Below the pieces are notes generated by a model that searched no databases, was not told where the DNA came from, and saw only the letters and a program-made list of their open reading frames with translations. A program made the position numbers and the translations under genes. A stretch of DNA of 64,000 nucleotides from contig NZ_CALEJS010000016.1 of the NCBI RefSeq assembly GCF_937898475.1, positions 744,001-808,000 on the forward strand, written 5' to 3'. Source of the stretch: an uncultured Chitinophaga sp. GTDB taxonomy: Bacteria > Bacteroidota > Bacteroidia > Chitinophagales > Chitinophagaceae. Shown here one piece after another: positions 1 through 10,243 of the stretch (its first letter is position 1; every line of letters begins with the position of its first letter).

Positions 1-3000
1 GCCCTGTCTGCGGATGCTGTACCTGCAGCTGTACGGGGCCACCGTTACAGCTTACTACAGCACTGTTAACCAGCACCGGTACTACCGGCGGATCAGTAAC
101 TGTAATCGGGTATACCTGTACCGTATCCCTGAAGCCGCCTGCAAATACCGCCTCGAGTCGATATGTAGTATTTGCATTCAGTACAGGCGTAGTGAAGTTA
201 ACACCTGTAAATGCAAGGCTGTTGTTTGAAGTGTTGTACCATTCATAGGTAGCACCCGCCTGTACACTATCTACTGTAAGGGTGGCAGCAGTACCACGAC
301 AGATAGTGATAGCAGCAGTGTCGCCACCCGGGGTACCACAATTGCGCGCATTCACTGTAACGGGTACACGTACGGGGTTGGGACAGCCATTGCGGCTGGT
401 TTCAATATAGTAGGTGGTAGTGGGCTGTGTTAATGCCGGGGTGTTGAAAATACCGCCGGTGAATAATGCAGCACCTCCGGTGGCGCTCGCATACCATTTG
501 ACGGTAACACCGGCAGTATCTGTTGCTACCAGGCGTGCAGACGCTCCCAGGCAAAGGCTCAGGGAGTCTGTAGCTGCAGACGGTCTGGCGGGCTTCAGGA
601 TCTGTTCTGCATGAAACACTTCCATAGTAGTGAGTGCGGTGAGCACACCGCCAATGCTTACATATACCGCATCATAATCTGCCGGTGCAGCAAAGGAGGC
701 TGTAAATTTATTCCCGCTCAGCAGTTGCAGCTTCAATACGCCCAGGCCGCCGTTGAGGAACAGCGGACTACCTGCAGGAGCGCCGCCGTTGTAGGTTTGT
801 ACCCTTACCCCACCCAACAGCTGCACATCTGCGAGGCCGCCCGGCAGTGCCAGTGTGAGACGGATACTATCACCCGCAAGACCTGGCTGCTGGAAGTTCA
901 GCACCTGTCCTATATAACCTAAGCCGATGTTTGCACGTACCTGGGATGCTGTTGCGGCATCGCCATCAACTGCGTTGGTCGGATCTGTTACACCACACAG
1001 CAGGCAAATACTGATGGGCGCTGTATAAACGGGGCTTTGTGTAGTATTGGCAGTATAACAGGGTACACCACCGCCGTCGCTTGCTATCACTATAGCTTCC
1101 GCACGGGCAGGGCTGGTACAAGCACCCGCACTGGCTTCCACATAGTACCTGGCAGTATCGCCGGTGAGGGCCGGTGTGGTGAAAGTAGAACCGGTATCCA
1201 GCGGAGTACCGCCGCTTGCTGCGCTGTACCATTTATAAAGCACACCAGCCTGGGGGGTTGCAATGGTGAAGGTGGCAGCAGACCCGGTGGTAGTCACTAT
1301 TTCCGGCGCCACCAGTACAGGCGTTGCCAGGCTGCTGGTAACGGTTAACTGGTAGAGGCGGATCGTATCTCTTACACTGTTCTGAGTGGATACCAGTAGG
1401 TAATTCACACTGGCACTCAGCACCGGTGTCGTAAAGCTGGTGCCTGTGAATACCAGGCTGTCGTTAGCAGTATTATACCACTGATAAGTAGCACCGGTGA
1501 TGATGCTGTCTACTGTTAATGTTGTGCTGCTGCCAGCGCAAAGGGTAATGGCAGTGGTATCTGTTCCGCCGGAACCGCCGCAGTTCGTTCCTACAAACAC
1601 GTCGCCTTTGGCGCGGCTGCTGCTGGCGCAATCACTGATACCTGCTTCCACATAGTAGCTCAGTGTATCTGGCGCGGCGGACTGGGGTACAATATTCAGC
1701 ACTGCGCCGGTGTCTACCAGGTTGCCACCCACCGGAGCATCATACCAGCGGTAGGATAGGCCAGCCTGCGGCGTTGCTACTGCCAGTGTGGCCGTATCAC
1801 CTGCGCAGCTGCTGGTGGTAGCATTTACCAGCTGCGGTACAGCAGGCGGCGTTACCGTTCTAACGGTAACCGGCACACGTACCGGGTTGGAGCAGCCGTT
1901 ACGGCTGGATCCTATGTAGTAAGTAGTAACTGGCTGGTTCAATGCCGGTGTGTTGAAGATACCACCGGTGAACAATGGAGCGCCGCCAGTGGGCACGTCA
2001 AACCATTGAACGGTAATACCCGTGGTATCTCTCGCTACTATTCTTGCGGAGCTGCCTGCACAAACCACGAGCGAGTCTGCATCAGCAGCGGGTTTGGCCG
2101 GCAGTATGATCTGTTCTGCATTATATATATCCAGCGCGGTAACTGCCGTCAGCAGGCCGCCCAGCGTTATCAGCACGGCATCGTAATTACCCTGTACAGG
2201 TAATACGGCGACGAATTTAGTGGGGGTAGCCAGGCTGAGCCGCACCAGCTGGGAGTCAAGGAATACAGCAGGACCAGAAGGGCTGCCATTGTTATAAGGC
2301 TGTACCCTGATAGCGCCCAGCAGCTGTACATCTGCAAGGCCGCTAGGCAACCCGAGTTGCAGGCGTATACTATCGCCGGCTACGCCCGTCTCGCCAAAGT
2401 GCAGCATCTGCCCGATAGAGCCGGTGCCAATGGTGGCGGTAATCCTGGAGAAAGTAGTTGTATCGCCATCTATGGCGTTAACAGGGTCTGTTACACCACA
2501 AAGCAGGCACAGATTCAAAAGTCCAATATATACCGGGCTTTCCTGGGCACTGGCGTATGTACATGGACCACTGCCCGGGGCATCCGTAAGCCTTATCACG
2601 GCACGGGTGCGGGGACTTACCTCATTGGAAGCATTTACTGCTTCTGCATATACATACCCATTGGCAGTTACAGCCGGGGTGGTATACAAGGTGTCTGTAC
2701 CCAGCACGGTACCGCCGGAGTCTGTATTATACCAGCGGTAAGTAAGCGCCGGATCAGGATTGGCGATACGGAAAGTAGCCATCTGACCTGTGCTTACAAA
2801 AGCAGTATCCGGAATGATCACCGGCGCTGCGGGTGCGGTAGAGATTGTAACGTAAACGGCAGTACGTTTGCTGGTGCAACCGGAAGAATCAGCTTCTGCA
2901 TAGAATACCGATGCTGAATCTATTGCCGGTGTAATAAACTGTGTACCGGTTGCCAGGGCAACGCCACCCGTATCAGCGGCATACCACCTGTAGGTATATG

Positions 3001-6000
3001 CCTGTTTGGGGCTTACTATGCTGAAGGTAGCCGATTGTCCCTTGCTTACTTTAATTGTTGAAGGGGTAACCGCAATATCCGGCAGGCCCAGTTTAACAGC
3101 TACCGGCGTGCGGTGATTGCTGCCACAGGCGGCAGATCCCGTGGATACTGCTTCCACAAAGAAAGTAGTATCACTGGTAATATTGGTTGCGGTGAAGGTA
3201 GTTCCTGTAAATAATGGGGTGCCGCCGGTATATTCCGCATACCAGCGGAAGGTAGCGCCGGCGGGTGATACTGCATTGAATGTAACACTGCCACCCGAGC
3301 AGGCGCGCAGTATGCTATCCTGTACCCTGGCATCAGGCGCCGTTACCTTGGCATAATGAATCCGGAGATTGGATATAGCTGCCAGCAGGGCGTTAAACTC
3401 TATCTTAACACTGTCAAACGCAACGCCAGGCGCAATGACCAGTTCTGAATAGGAACTGTCATTTGGTAAACGCAGCAGGAGTAATGAGGGGTTATTGATC
3501 TGCTGCACCTGTGTATTACCGTTATACAGGGTAAAGCTTAAACCGGTGAGCAGGCCCAGATCCAATACCTGTGAGCTGGAGCTTACGCCTACACGCAGGG
3601 TATCAGCGATACCGCTTACTGACGGGAAGCCCAGGCCCTGGAATACACCACCCAGCAAACCAATGCCTACACGCAGTTCAGAAGATGTGAGCGGGTCGCT
3701 ATCTACGGCAAGCTGGGGATTTATAACGGTACATCCCAGGCAGGCAACGCCCGAAGTACCTGCAGCCTGGTTAGTGGCGGCACCGCAAGCCAGCTCATTT
3801 ACGGCGGTTACCGTAACAGGCACTGCAGTACGGATCAAACTATGCAGACCGTCTGATGGTGAGTAGGCTTCTACATAATAGGTGGTATTTTCCAGTAACG
3901 GTGGTGTGGTAAAGTCTGCGCCGCTGAATACCGGTGTACCGCCGGTGGGCGTATCATACCAGCTGAATGTGGCATCCGGTATGCGGGGAATGGCCGCAGT
4001 AAAGCTGGCGCTTTGTCCTGCAGGTATACTGTCTGTAGTGGGATTTACTCTCGTTACCTGTACCGGCATCATAGCCGCTGCTTCTCCTATATACAGGCCG
4101 CCTGCCAGTCCAACAAGTGAAACCAGGTCTACCTGTGTACCATCAAATGGCTGGGTAGCGGCAAAGGTTATACGGAAATGATTGAGCCCATCGCTTGCAC
4201 CCAGCAGCTGAAGATTGATCAATGCAGGGTTGAGGGTGGCCGCATCGTTGTTGGAGGTGTCGCCACGGAAGGTCTGTACCTGTATCCCGCTGAGCAGACT
4301 GGTGTTTGCCAGGAGGTCTGCTTCGGTTGACAGGAACAATACGATGCTGTCGCCAGCCTGGTACCCTGCCGGGAAGCGGATATACTGACCTACAGTAGAG
4401 GCTATACCCAGCGGCATTGTAAGCCTTGAGCGGGTGCTGGTATCTCCATCCACTGCCAGCTCCGGGTTCTCCACGGTACATAACGCACAGGCGAGGCCAC
4501 CGGTTCTGGGGCTTTCCTGTTCTATGCCGAAGGTCCAAAGGGGGCCGTTACCACCGGCCACGATCACCTGTGCGGCTGTACGGTGGAAGCTGCGTTTGCC
4601 CGAGGAATCTACCGCTTCCACATAATAGGTGGCGTTGCGGGTAAGCGGCGGCGTAGTCAGTACACCGGTAGCCAGCGGAGCACCGCCTGTGGGCGATACA
4701 TACCAGTTGAAGGTAGCATCCGGTACGCGGATGGATGGTGTGAGTGTAGCCGTTCTATTATAATTCACAGTGGCCGGTGAGGGGCTTACCGTTACCGGTG
4801 TCATGGCCACTGCTTCATAGAGTTTGAGTGGCTCTGACAAGGAAAGGGAGGCGGCCGGGGCCAGGTTCACCCTTACTGCATCAAAGGTATCCTGAACAGG
4901 TATTGTTACTTTAAATTTCCGGTTATTGTCTATGCCCAGGCCCAGTAGTTCCAGCCTTACCACGGATGCATCCAGCCGTACTTCATCATTATTGGGGGTA
5001 CCGGGACCAATGATCGTGTTGTTATAGGTTTCCACACTTATACCCGGCAGCAGTTGGCCGGTAAGTATGTTGTCGGGAGTTTCCATTATCAGCACAATAC
5101 TGTCGCCGGGGTAGTACACTCCCGGGAATTTTACCAGCTGGCCTACAGTACCCAATATGCCTACGGGCATTACGAAGCCTGAAGCCGTAGTGGTATCACC
5201 ATCAGCCGCCAGCAAAGGGTTGGTGACGGTGCAGCCTACACAGGCCACACCTCCTGTAAGCGGGCTTTCCTGCTCATCGCCATAGATCCAGATGGGCCCC
5301 GGACCGCCACGCGCAATTACCGTAACCGGTATACGTGTATAGCTGGTCAGACCATCAGCAGGTGTAAAGCCTTCTACATAATAGGTGGTTGTTCTGTTCA
5401 GGGCGGGGGTAGTGAAATTTGCGCCGGTGAAAACAGGACTACCACCGGTTGGGGTGGTATACCACCTGAAGGCGGTGCCATCCAGCCGGCTGGAGGCAGA
5501 AAGGGCTGCTGTTTGTCCTATATTAATGTGCGGGTTGGCGGGGGTAACCGTTACCGGTATTTCGGCAACGGCTTCATAGATCTTCAAAGATCCCAATGCT
5601 GCCAGGGCAGAAGTAATGTTCACCTGTACGGCGTCAAAATCGTGCGCTACAGGCAGCGACACCCTGAATTTGCTGGTGCTGCCGGTGCTGATGCCTAACA
5701 CCTGCACTTCTGCCAGTGGATTGTTAAGGAAAATTTGATCATTATTGGATACATCGTCCTTATAGCTTACAACATTGATCCCACCCAGGAGTTGTGCGGA
5801 TAGCAGCTGACCGGGCACTTCCAAATCGAGCACGATCCGGTCGCCGGTCTCATAATTGCCGGGGAAGTAAAGGCGTTGTCCCAGGGTAGTAGCAATCCCC
5901 AGCGGCAATAGCAGCCGGGAAGCAGTGGATGTATCGCCGTCAATTGCCATAGCCGCTGAATCTACGGAACAAAGCGCGCAGGCAAGGCCGCTGGTAACGG

Positions 6001-7012
6001 GGCTTTGTTCGGTATTGGCATGGCTCCAAAGGGGGCCGGGCCCCTTCACAACGTCCACCGTAACAGGGGTTCGGAGATAACTGGTGATATTATCGTTGGT
6101 GGTGGTGGTTTCCACATAATAGGTGATAGTACTGTCTAATGCCGGGGTGTTAAATGTGGCGCCTGTAAAAACAGGGCTACCACCCGAAGGGGTGGTGTAC
6201 CACTTAAATTCGGCATTGGCTAAACGGGAGGAGGCGGTAAGGCTGGCCTGCTGCCCGCTGTTGACAACGGGATTGGCCGGACTCACAACAGGCGGCACAC
6301 CTGCTATTGCTTCATAGATCCTCAGATTACCCAGGGCCGCAAGTGCGGAAGTGATGTTCACCTGTACGGCATTGAAGTTCTTTGTAACAGGAAAAACAGC
6401 ACGGAATTTATTCGTACTGCCGTTACCAAGACCCAGCAGATCTATGGTCACCACATTGTTGTTCAGAAAGGTCTGGTCGGCATTGGATACGCCATTATTA
6501 TAAGTCTCGATATTGATCCCGCCCAATAGTGTACCTGATACCAGCTGGCTGGGCACCTCCAGTTCAAGCGCTATGTAATCACCTGCGAGATAGTCGCCCG
6601 GAAAGTTAAGCCGTTGCCCTAACGTAGCGGCAATACCCACCGGCAGAACAAGCGTAGCATAAGTGGTAGTGTCTCCGTCAACAGCTCTTGCCGGGTTCTG
6701 TACAAGACAAAGGAGACAGGCAAGGCCGCTTGTAATGGGGCTCTGCTGCGTGGTGGCAGTGCTCCACAGCGGCCCTGCAGCCGCTCCGGTTACATAGGGG
6801 ATGGTAATATCTTTCCCTGAAAAAGGGGCGTAGGGATGCCATTTAAGGTATGCGCGCTGCCAGTTCTGCATCTGCATGGCGGCATCAGGTCTTGCTGCAT
6901 CAGGGCTGCTTGCATAAGCGGATGTTGCCGGTAAACCAATTAACCCGAAAAGGAATATGACAACAAGTATAAAAGCCCTCAAGGAGCTTCGAGGAGTAAC
7001 GTTTAGATGCAT
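1..7012 (-). CDS. Giant secreted Ig_7/cysteine-module repeat protein (C-terminus beyond window)
   Basis: The frame is open from an ATG at 7012 to the window edge (2337 codons; the stop lies outside). I translated both ends and several inner stretches and found no stop. It begins with a signal peptide of about 35 residues ending in SAYA. The mature part alternates two modules. One is about 165 residues and carries a CxxC pair followed by a DGDT motif. The other is an Ig-like domain of the CHU_C-associated (Ig_7) kind, recognised by WY-T-GG-F-TGA then TPAL then TTYYVE. There are seven of the first and about thirteen of the second. Such architectures in Bacteroidota are surface adhesins or gliding-related proteins, usually exported by type IX secretion. 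The expected C-terminal sorting domain cannot be seen, so the export route is inference. Confidence 0.9.
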   Translation of the reverse strand, partial: MHLNVTPRSSLRAFILVVIFLFGLIGLPATSAYASSPDAARPDAAMQMQNWQRAYLKWHPYAPFSGKDITIPYVTGAAAGPLWSTATTQQSPITSGLACLLCLVQNPARAVDGDTTTYATLVLPVGIAATLGQRLNFPGDYLAGDYIALELEVPSQLVSGTLLGGINIETYNNGVSNADQTFLNNNVVTIDLLGLGNGSTNKFRAVFPVTKNFNAVQVNITSALAALGNLRIYEAIAGVPPVVSPANPVVNSGQQASLTASSRLANAEFKWYTTPSGGSPVFTGATFNTPALDSTITYYVETTTTNDNITSYLRTPVTVDVVKGPGPLWSHANTEQSPVTSGLACALCSVDSAAMAIDGDTSTASRLLLPLGIATTLGQRLYFPGNYETGDRIVLDLEVPGQLLSAQLLGGINVVSYKDDVSNNDQIFLNNPLAEVQVLGISTGSTSKFRVSLPVAHDFDAVQVNITSALAALGSLKIYEAVAEIPVTVTPANPHINIGQTAALSASSRLDGTAFRWYTTPTGGSPVFTGANFTTPALNRTTTYYVEGFTPADGLTSYTRIPVTVIARGGPGPIWIYGDEQESPLTGGVACVGCTVTNPLLAADGDTTTASGFVMPVGILGTVGQLVKFPGVYYPGDSIVLIMETPDNILTGQLLPGISVETYNNTIIGPGTPNNDEVRLDASVVRLELLGLGIDNNRKFKVTIPVQDTFDAVRVNLAPAASLSLSEPLKLYEAVAMTPVTVSPSPATVNYNRTATLTPSIRVPDATFNWYVSPTGGAPLATGVLTTPPLTRNATYYVEAVDSSGKRSFHRTAAQVIVAGGNGPLWTFGIEQESPRTGGLACALCTVENPELAVDGDTSTRSRLTMPLGIASTVGQYIRFPAGYQAGDSIVLFLSTEADLLANTSLLSGIQVQTFRGDTSNNDAATLNPALINLQLLGASDGLNHFRITFAATQPFDGTQVDLVSLVGLAGGLYIGEAAAMMPVQVTRVNPTTDSIPAGQSASFTAAIPRIPDATFSWYDTPTGGTPVFSGADFTTPPLLENTTYYVEAYSPSDGLHSLIRTAVPVTVTAVNELACGAATNQAAGTSGVACLGCTVINPQLAVDSDPLTSSELRVGIGLLGGVFQGLGFPSVSGIADTLRVGVSSSSQVLDLGLLTGLSFTLYNGNTQVQQINNPSLLLLRLPNDSSYSELVIAPGVAFDSVKIEFNALLAAISNLRIHYAKVTAPDARVQDSILRACSGGSVTFNAVSPAGATFRWYAEYTGGTPLFTGTTFTATNITSDTTFFVEAVSTGSAACGSNHRTPVAVKLGLPDIAVTPSTIKVSKGQSATFSIVSPKQAYTYRWYAADTGGVALATGTQFITPAIDSASVFYAEADSSGCTSKRTAVYVTISTAPAAPVIIPDTAFVSTGQMATFRIANPDPALTYRWYNTDSGGTVLGTDTLYTTPAVTANGYVYAEAVNASNEVSPRTRAVIRLTDAPGSGPCTYASAQESPVYIGLLNLCLLCGVTDPVNAIDGDTTTFSRITATIGTGSIGQMLHFGETGVAGDSIRLQLGLPSGLADVQLLGAIRVQPYNNGSPSGPAVFLDSQLVRLSLATPTKFVAVLPVQGNYDAVLITLGGLLTAVTALDIYNAEQIILPAKPAADADSLVVCAGSSARIVARDTTGITVQWFDVPTGGAPLFTGGIFNTPALNQPVTTYYIGSSRNGCSNPVRVPVTVRTVTPPAVPQLVNATTSSCAGDTATLAVATPQAGLSYRWYDAPVGGNLVDTGAVLNIVPQSAAPDTLSYYVEAGISDCASSSRAKGDVFVGTNCGGSGGTDTTAITLCAGSSTTLTVDSIITGATYQWYNTANDSLVFTGTSFTTPVLSASVNYLLVSTQNSVRDTIRLYQLTVTSSLATPVLVAPEIVTTTGSAATFTIATPQAGVLYKWYSAASGGTPLDTGSTFTTPALTGDTARYYVEASAGACTSPARAEAIVIASDGGGVPCYTANTTQSPVYTAPISICLLCGVTDPTNAVDGDAATASQVRANIGLGYIGQVLNFQQPGLAGDSIRLTLALPGGLADVQLLGGVRVQTYNGGAPAGSPLFLNGGLGVLKLQLLSGNKFTASFAAPADYDAVYVSIGGVLTALTTMEVFHAEQILKPARPSAATDSLSLCLGASARLVATDTAGVTVKWYASATGGAALFTGGIFNTPALTQPTTTYYIETSRNGCPNPVRVPVTVNARNCGTPGGDTAAITICRGTAATLTVDSVQAGATYEWYNTSNNSLAFTGVNFTTPVLNANTTYRLEAVFAGGFRDTVQVYPITVTDPPVVPVLVNSAVVSCNGGPVQLQVQHPQTG
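880..6790 (-). repeat. Seven diverged CxxC/DGDT modules inside the giant gene
   Basis: On the plus strand the codons of the DGDT motif lie near 6670, 5932, 5194, 4443, 3695, 2461 and 958. The first five copies are spaced about 740-750 bp apart, each with one Ig_7 domain between them. The last two intervals are about 1230 and 1500 bp because extra Ig_7 domains have been inserted. The fifth copy has DSDP instead of DGDT. The copies differ at many codons, so this is an old amplification rather than a recent exact duplication. Confidence 0.85.
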
Positions 7013-7634
7013 AGCAATAATTGGTTTGGGTTCTTTATTTTAATGTGTTCCGGTTTTCACCATTTATTGTTCCAAACGCTGGCAAGGCTATGAGAGAGGG
7101 GAATCAGTTGCTGTTACTAGCTGGTATAACTGGCACGAATGTACTCTGAAGGCCGGGATTAAGGAAATTCATTTCATTCAGAAAGACAAACATGTTCAAA
7201 CTATCCATTAGTTTGAAATTTGTTCTTTTTATTCATTTTTAGATATGCAGCAGGTAATATGCCCAGGAAGAATAAGTGAAGTCGTGTCTTAACTATAAAC
7301 GCCGCTTTATCCGAAAAAATTATACCGCTGTTTCCTGGATTTCCCATTGCCCCTTCACCGGACCTCCTGCCTTATCCATGCGTTTTAGCAGTTAGTTGAC
7401 CATTTTATACAAATTAATGCATAAACATATATGAGCTACCAATCATTTACTTAGATATGCCAGCAATATGGCAGACATGCTATAATTAAAAAATCAAATA
7501 ATATATAGTAATGCCATTATGTAACCTGCACCTGATGTTAATTTTAAAAGCGGTAAATCTAAATGTCTCAGTCCTACGTAATTATTTGTTGAAACCGAAG
7601 ACAATCCATTATCTAAAATCATTTATTGCCACCT
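7013..7634. other. AT-rich divergent intergenic region, no gene
   Basis: This 622-bp spacer separates the giant minus-strand gene from the plus-strand NTPase and must hold both promoters, but I find no full -33/-7 pair in it. A 9-bp inverted repeat with a 5-nt loop lies at 7195-7217 (arms TTCAAACTA and TAGTTTGAA), followed by a T-rich run. Two imperfect copies of a TTAGATATGC-AGCA-AATATG motif lie near 7230 and 7452. No open frame in it looks like a protein. Confidence 0.6.
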
Positions 7635-10199
7635 ATGATAGATCTATCCTATGATTTTATCATAACGCTGCAAAAAGAAGTGCTGCGAAGATTTGGAGTA
7701 GAAGTGATGTTGCCGGGAGACTGTAAGCACCTCTCACAATCCATCCTGGAAGCCACTACTAAACTGGTCAGCGAAACAACGCTCAAAAGAGTGTTTGGAT
7801 TTGCCGTTGCGCAGCACAGCTTTTCCCGTTATACACTTAATACCTTATCACAGTATTGTAACTATAAAGACTGGGAAGATTTTCAAACCCACCATTATAA
7901 GCAACTCAGCGGCGACCTGGCCGTGGATAACGGCAAATGGGCCGACCTTAAGAACAAGGCAGATGCGGTGTCTCATTATACGATGGTGACGCTGAAGAAC
8001 CGTTCCGGTGTTCCTTTTACTTCCACCGTTCCACGGCAATACTGTACGGCCCACATAGAAAGGTTTCTTGAAAGTGATTACGCAGCCACCGCTTTTATCG
8101 CGCCTTCCGGCTGGGGAAAGTCGGTCAGCCTGGTGCACCTTGCAGAACATTTTTGGTTTGGTAAAGAGGCCCGCTACAAACAGGACATCTGCTGGTTCAT
8201 CCACGCACATGCCGCAGGCAGCCTGCTGCTGAAAGGCTTTTCCCTCTCCTCCTGGCTGGACAACCAGCTGAACCTGGGCAGCGGCGAAAACTTCCGGGAA
8301 TATTTTGCCAGCCATTTCGACAAAAAGGGCGGCCGCCTGGTACTGATCATTGATGGTTTTGACGAAATAGCAGTAGCGGGCGACAAGCTACGGCTGATGT
8401 ACACCAAACTGGAAGACTTTGTATATTCCAATGATCTTTTTCCCTGGGTAAAGGTGATACTGTCTATCCGCAGCAGCACCTGGGCAGAAATATTCCAGCA
8501 TTCGGTACAGTACCCGGCTTTCCGCCGCTACTGGTACCTGGGTGCGGAAATGGACGAGGAGACCAATATCAACCTGCCCATGCTCACCGAACAGGAAGTT
8601 AAATCCATCTTATACAACCACCAGTTTGACCCCGCCACCGTACGCACTTTCAGTGAGCATTTCCTGCAAAAGCTTCGGTACCCGTACTACCTGCAGCTTT
8701 TCTGCCAGCTGAACACAGGGCCGGAACAATCCTTTGCAGACGAGCACCTGAGCCTTTTCGAGATTGTCTCCAAATTTGTACAGCAACGGGTGTTCAGCTC
8801 GCAGACCAATTCCTTCAAGATCAGGATCATTGAACAGCTGCTTTCACTTCTTGACTATGGCCGCGGCGGACAGTATACCGACAAACAATTGCTGCTGAAC
8901 CAGAATTCCGATCTCTTCCCGGCCTATAAGGAGCTGCTGGCCGATAATATACTGGTAGAGGAAAATCTCAGCCAGGAGATCATGTTTAATGTAAAGGTGC
9001 GCTTTGCACATAACTTCCTGCTGGAGTACTTTACCGCCATGCACTTTATAAAGGAAAGCGGCCATCTTGTAGAAGAGCCTATACTGCAACAGGTATTACA
9101 GCATCTGCCACCTTCCACCTATCGCGCCAGCGTATTTAAATGGCTGCTGCGTTATGCCCTCAACAACGACCAGCCGGAGGGCATCCGCAAAATGTTCTAT
9201 CTGCCTTTAACGAACATAGAAAAATCGTTCCTGCTGGAATACCTGGTGCTCCATTACCAGCACGAAGGCGACCGCCAGGTAGAACTGAAGACCATCTTCC
9301 CCCAGGGATATTTCAAAAAGCACCCCCTCAGTGAATTCATCAGCGAGGAATTCATGCACTTTGGCAAACGAAAAGTATTGGTGGCTTTAACAGGCCTGGC
9401 CGATGCACCGGAAGACCGGCTGAAGATCAGGAGCATCCTTTTCCGCATGTCATTGATGCAACTGGACGCCGAACAATGTGAACTGGAGCTGAACAACATT
9501 AAAAAGATCTGCACCAGGGAACCCATGGATGACAGTCTCTGGATCACCCCCTATGAAATCTACCTCTTCATTTACGAATACCTGAAATTCGGTATTGTTA
9601 ATGAAGGCATTAAAGAAAAGATTTACAATTATACCCGCTACTGGAGCGGTTCCTCCCAGCCACAGTTCTCTGTACAGCAGGAGATCGTATACCGCAATAT
9701 GGGACTGGTGTTCACCCTGATGAATGATTATGCCCACCTGTTCAATTTCAGTAAACGGCTGTTTGAGAACTATCCCCTGCTGCAATACCGGAAATTTGAT
9801 TCGCTGCGGCAAACGCTGCTCTGCTGGCAGGCCTACGCCCAGCTTAACATGGGTAACCACCAGATGGCCGAAAAAATATGCCGCCACCTCGATGAGGTGC
9901 TGCGCCAGTCTTCAGCAGATCTTTACGGGGTGCGTTACCTGGAAACCATGCAAAAGATCGTCCTTGCAAATGTGCATTACAACAACCAGGAATATAACAA
10001 GGCCATCCGGGCGGCAGAAACAGCCATGGAAACGGCTCAGAAACAGGACCTTAAACTACTGGGACTCATGAACTTCTCCCTGCTGCGCAAAGTGTACAAG
10101 CGGCTGCAGATGGATAAGCAGTTGTTCCAGGCCCAGCAACAGATCGAGCTCATACAAAGAAGCACTTCATTTAAGCAGGTGGTTAAGATGTGGGAATAA
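7635..10199 (+). CDS. NACHT-like STAND NTPase with Bacteroidota-specific N-terminal module
   Basis: A predicted nucleotide-binding signalling ATPase of 854 residues. Residues 1-90 form a small helical module (TTLKRVFGF, then SRYTLNTLSQYC, then DWEDF) that I recognise only as recurring at the N-termini of Bacteroidota proteins. The P-loop APSGWGKS is at about 156-163. The Walker B segment LVLIIDGFDE is at about 235-244, and its DG-DE form is typical of NACHT NTPases. The C-terminal 250 residues look like TPR-type helices (paired segments such as ALAINMG-like and A-A-ETAMETA). A TTG nine bases upstream is in frame, but the ATG is preferred. The next gene encodes a transglutaminase-fold protease and follows with almost no gap. 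STAND ATPases usually sense a ligand and activate an effector; a defence or signalling role here is inference. Confidence 0.82.
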   Translation: MIDLSYDFIITLQKEVLRRFGVEVMLPGDCKHLSQSILEATTKLVSETTLKRVFGFAVAQHSFSRYTLNTLSQYCNYKDWEDFQTHHYKQLSGDLAVDNGKWADLKNKADAVSHYTMVTLKNRSGVPFTSTVPRQYCTAHIERFLESDYAATAFIAPSGWGKSVSLVHLAEHFWFGKEARYKQDICWFIHAHAAGSLLLKGFSLSSWLDNQLNLGSGENFREYFASHFDKKGGRLVLIIDGFDEIAVAGDKLRLMYTKLEDFVYSNDLFPWVKVILSIRSSTWAEIFQHSVQYPAFRRYWYLGAEMDEETNINLPMLTEQEVKSILYNHQFDPATVRTFSEHFLQKLRYPYYLQLFCQLNTGPEQSFADEHLSLFEIVSKFVQQRVFSSQTNSFKIRIIEQLLSLLDYGRGGQYTDKQLLLNQNSDLFPAYKELLADNILVEENLSQEIMFNVKVRFAHNFLLEYFTAMHFIKESGHLVEEPILQQVLQHLPPSTYRASVFKWLLRYALNNDQPEGIRKMFYLPLTNIEKSFLLEYLVLHYQHEGDRQVELKTIFPQGYFKKHPLSEFISEEFMHFGKRKVLVALTGLADAPEDRLKIRSILFRMSLMQLDAEQCELELNNIKKICTREPMDDSLWITPYEIYLFIYEYLKFGIVNEGIKEKIYNYTRYWSGSSQPQFSVQQEIVYRNMGLVFTLMNDYAHLFNFSKRLFENYPLLQYRKFDSLRQTLLCWQAYAQLNMGNHQMAEKICRHLDEVLRQSSADLYGVRYLETMQKIVLANVHYNNQEYNKAIRAAETAMETAQKQDLKLLGLMNFSLLRKVYKRLQMDKQLFQAQQQIELIQRSTSFKQVVKMWE

Positions 10200-10243
10200 A
10201 ACTCTTCATTCTTGGCATAATTTTGCCTTATTTGCAAGGCAGA

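Noticed and set aside
14..6317. Many short plus-strand open frames across the left 6.3 kb
   Set aside because: They recur at the same place in each repeat unit and are antisense to the continuous minus-strand giant gene; none has a signal peptide or ribosome site.
880..6790. Regularly spaced repeats that could suggest a CRISPR array
   Set aside because: The period is about 740 bp, the copies are diverged and lie in an open coding frame; they are protein modules.
7195..7217. 9-bp inverted repeat with T-rich tail read as a terminator
   Set aside because: It is AT-only in most positions, weak as a stem, and no transcript is expected to end there because both flanking genes point away.
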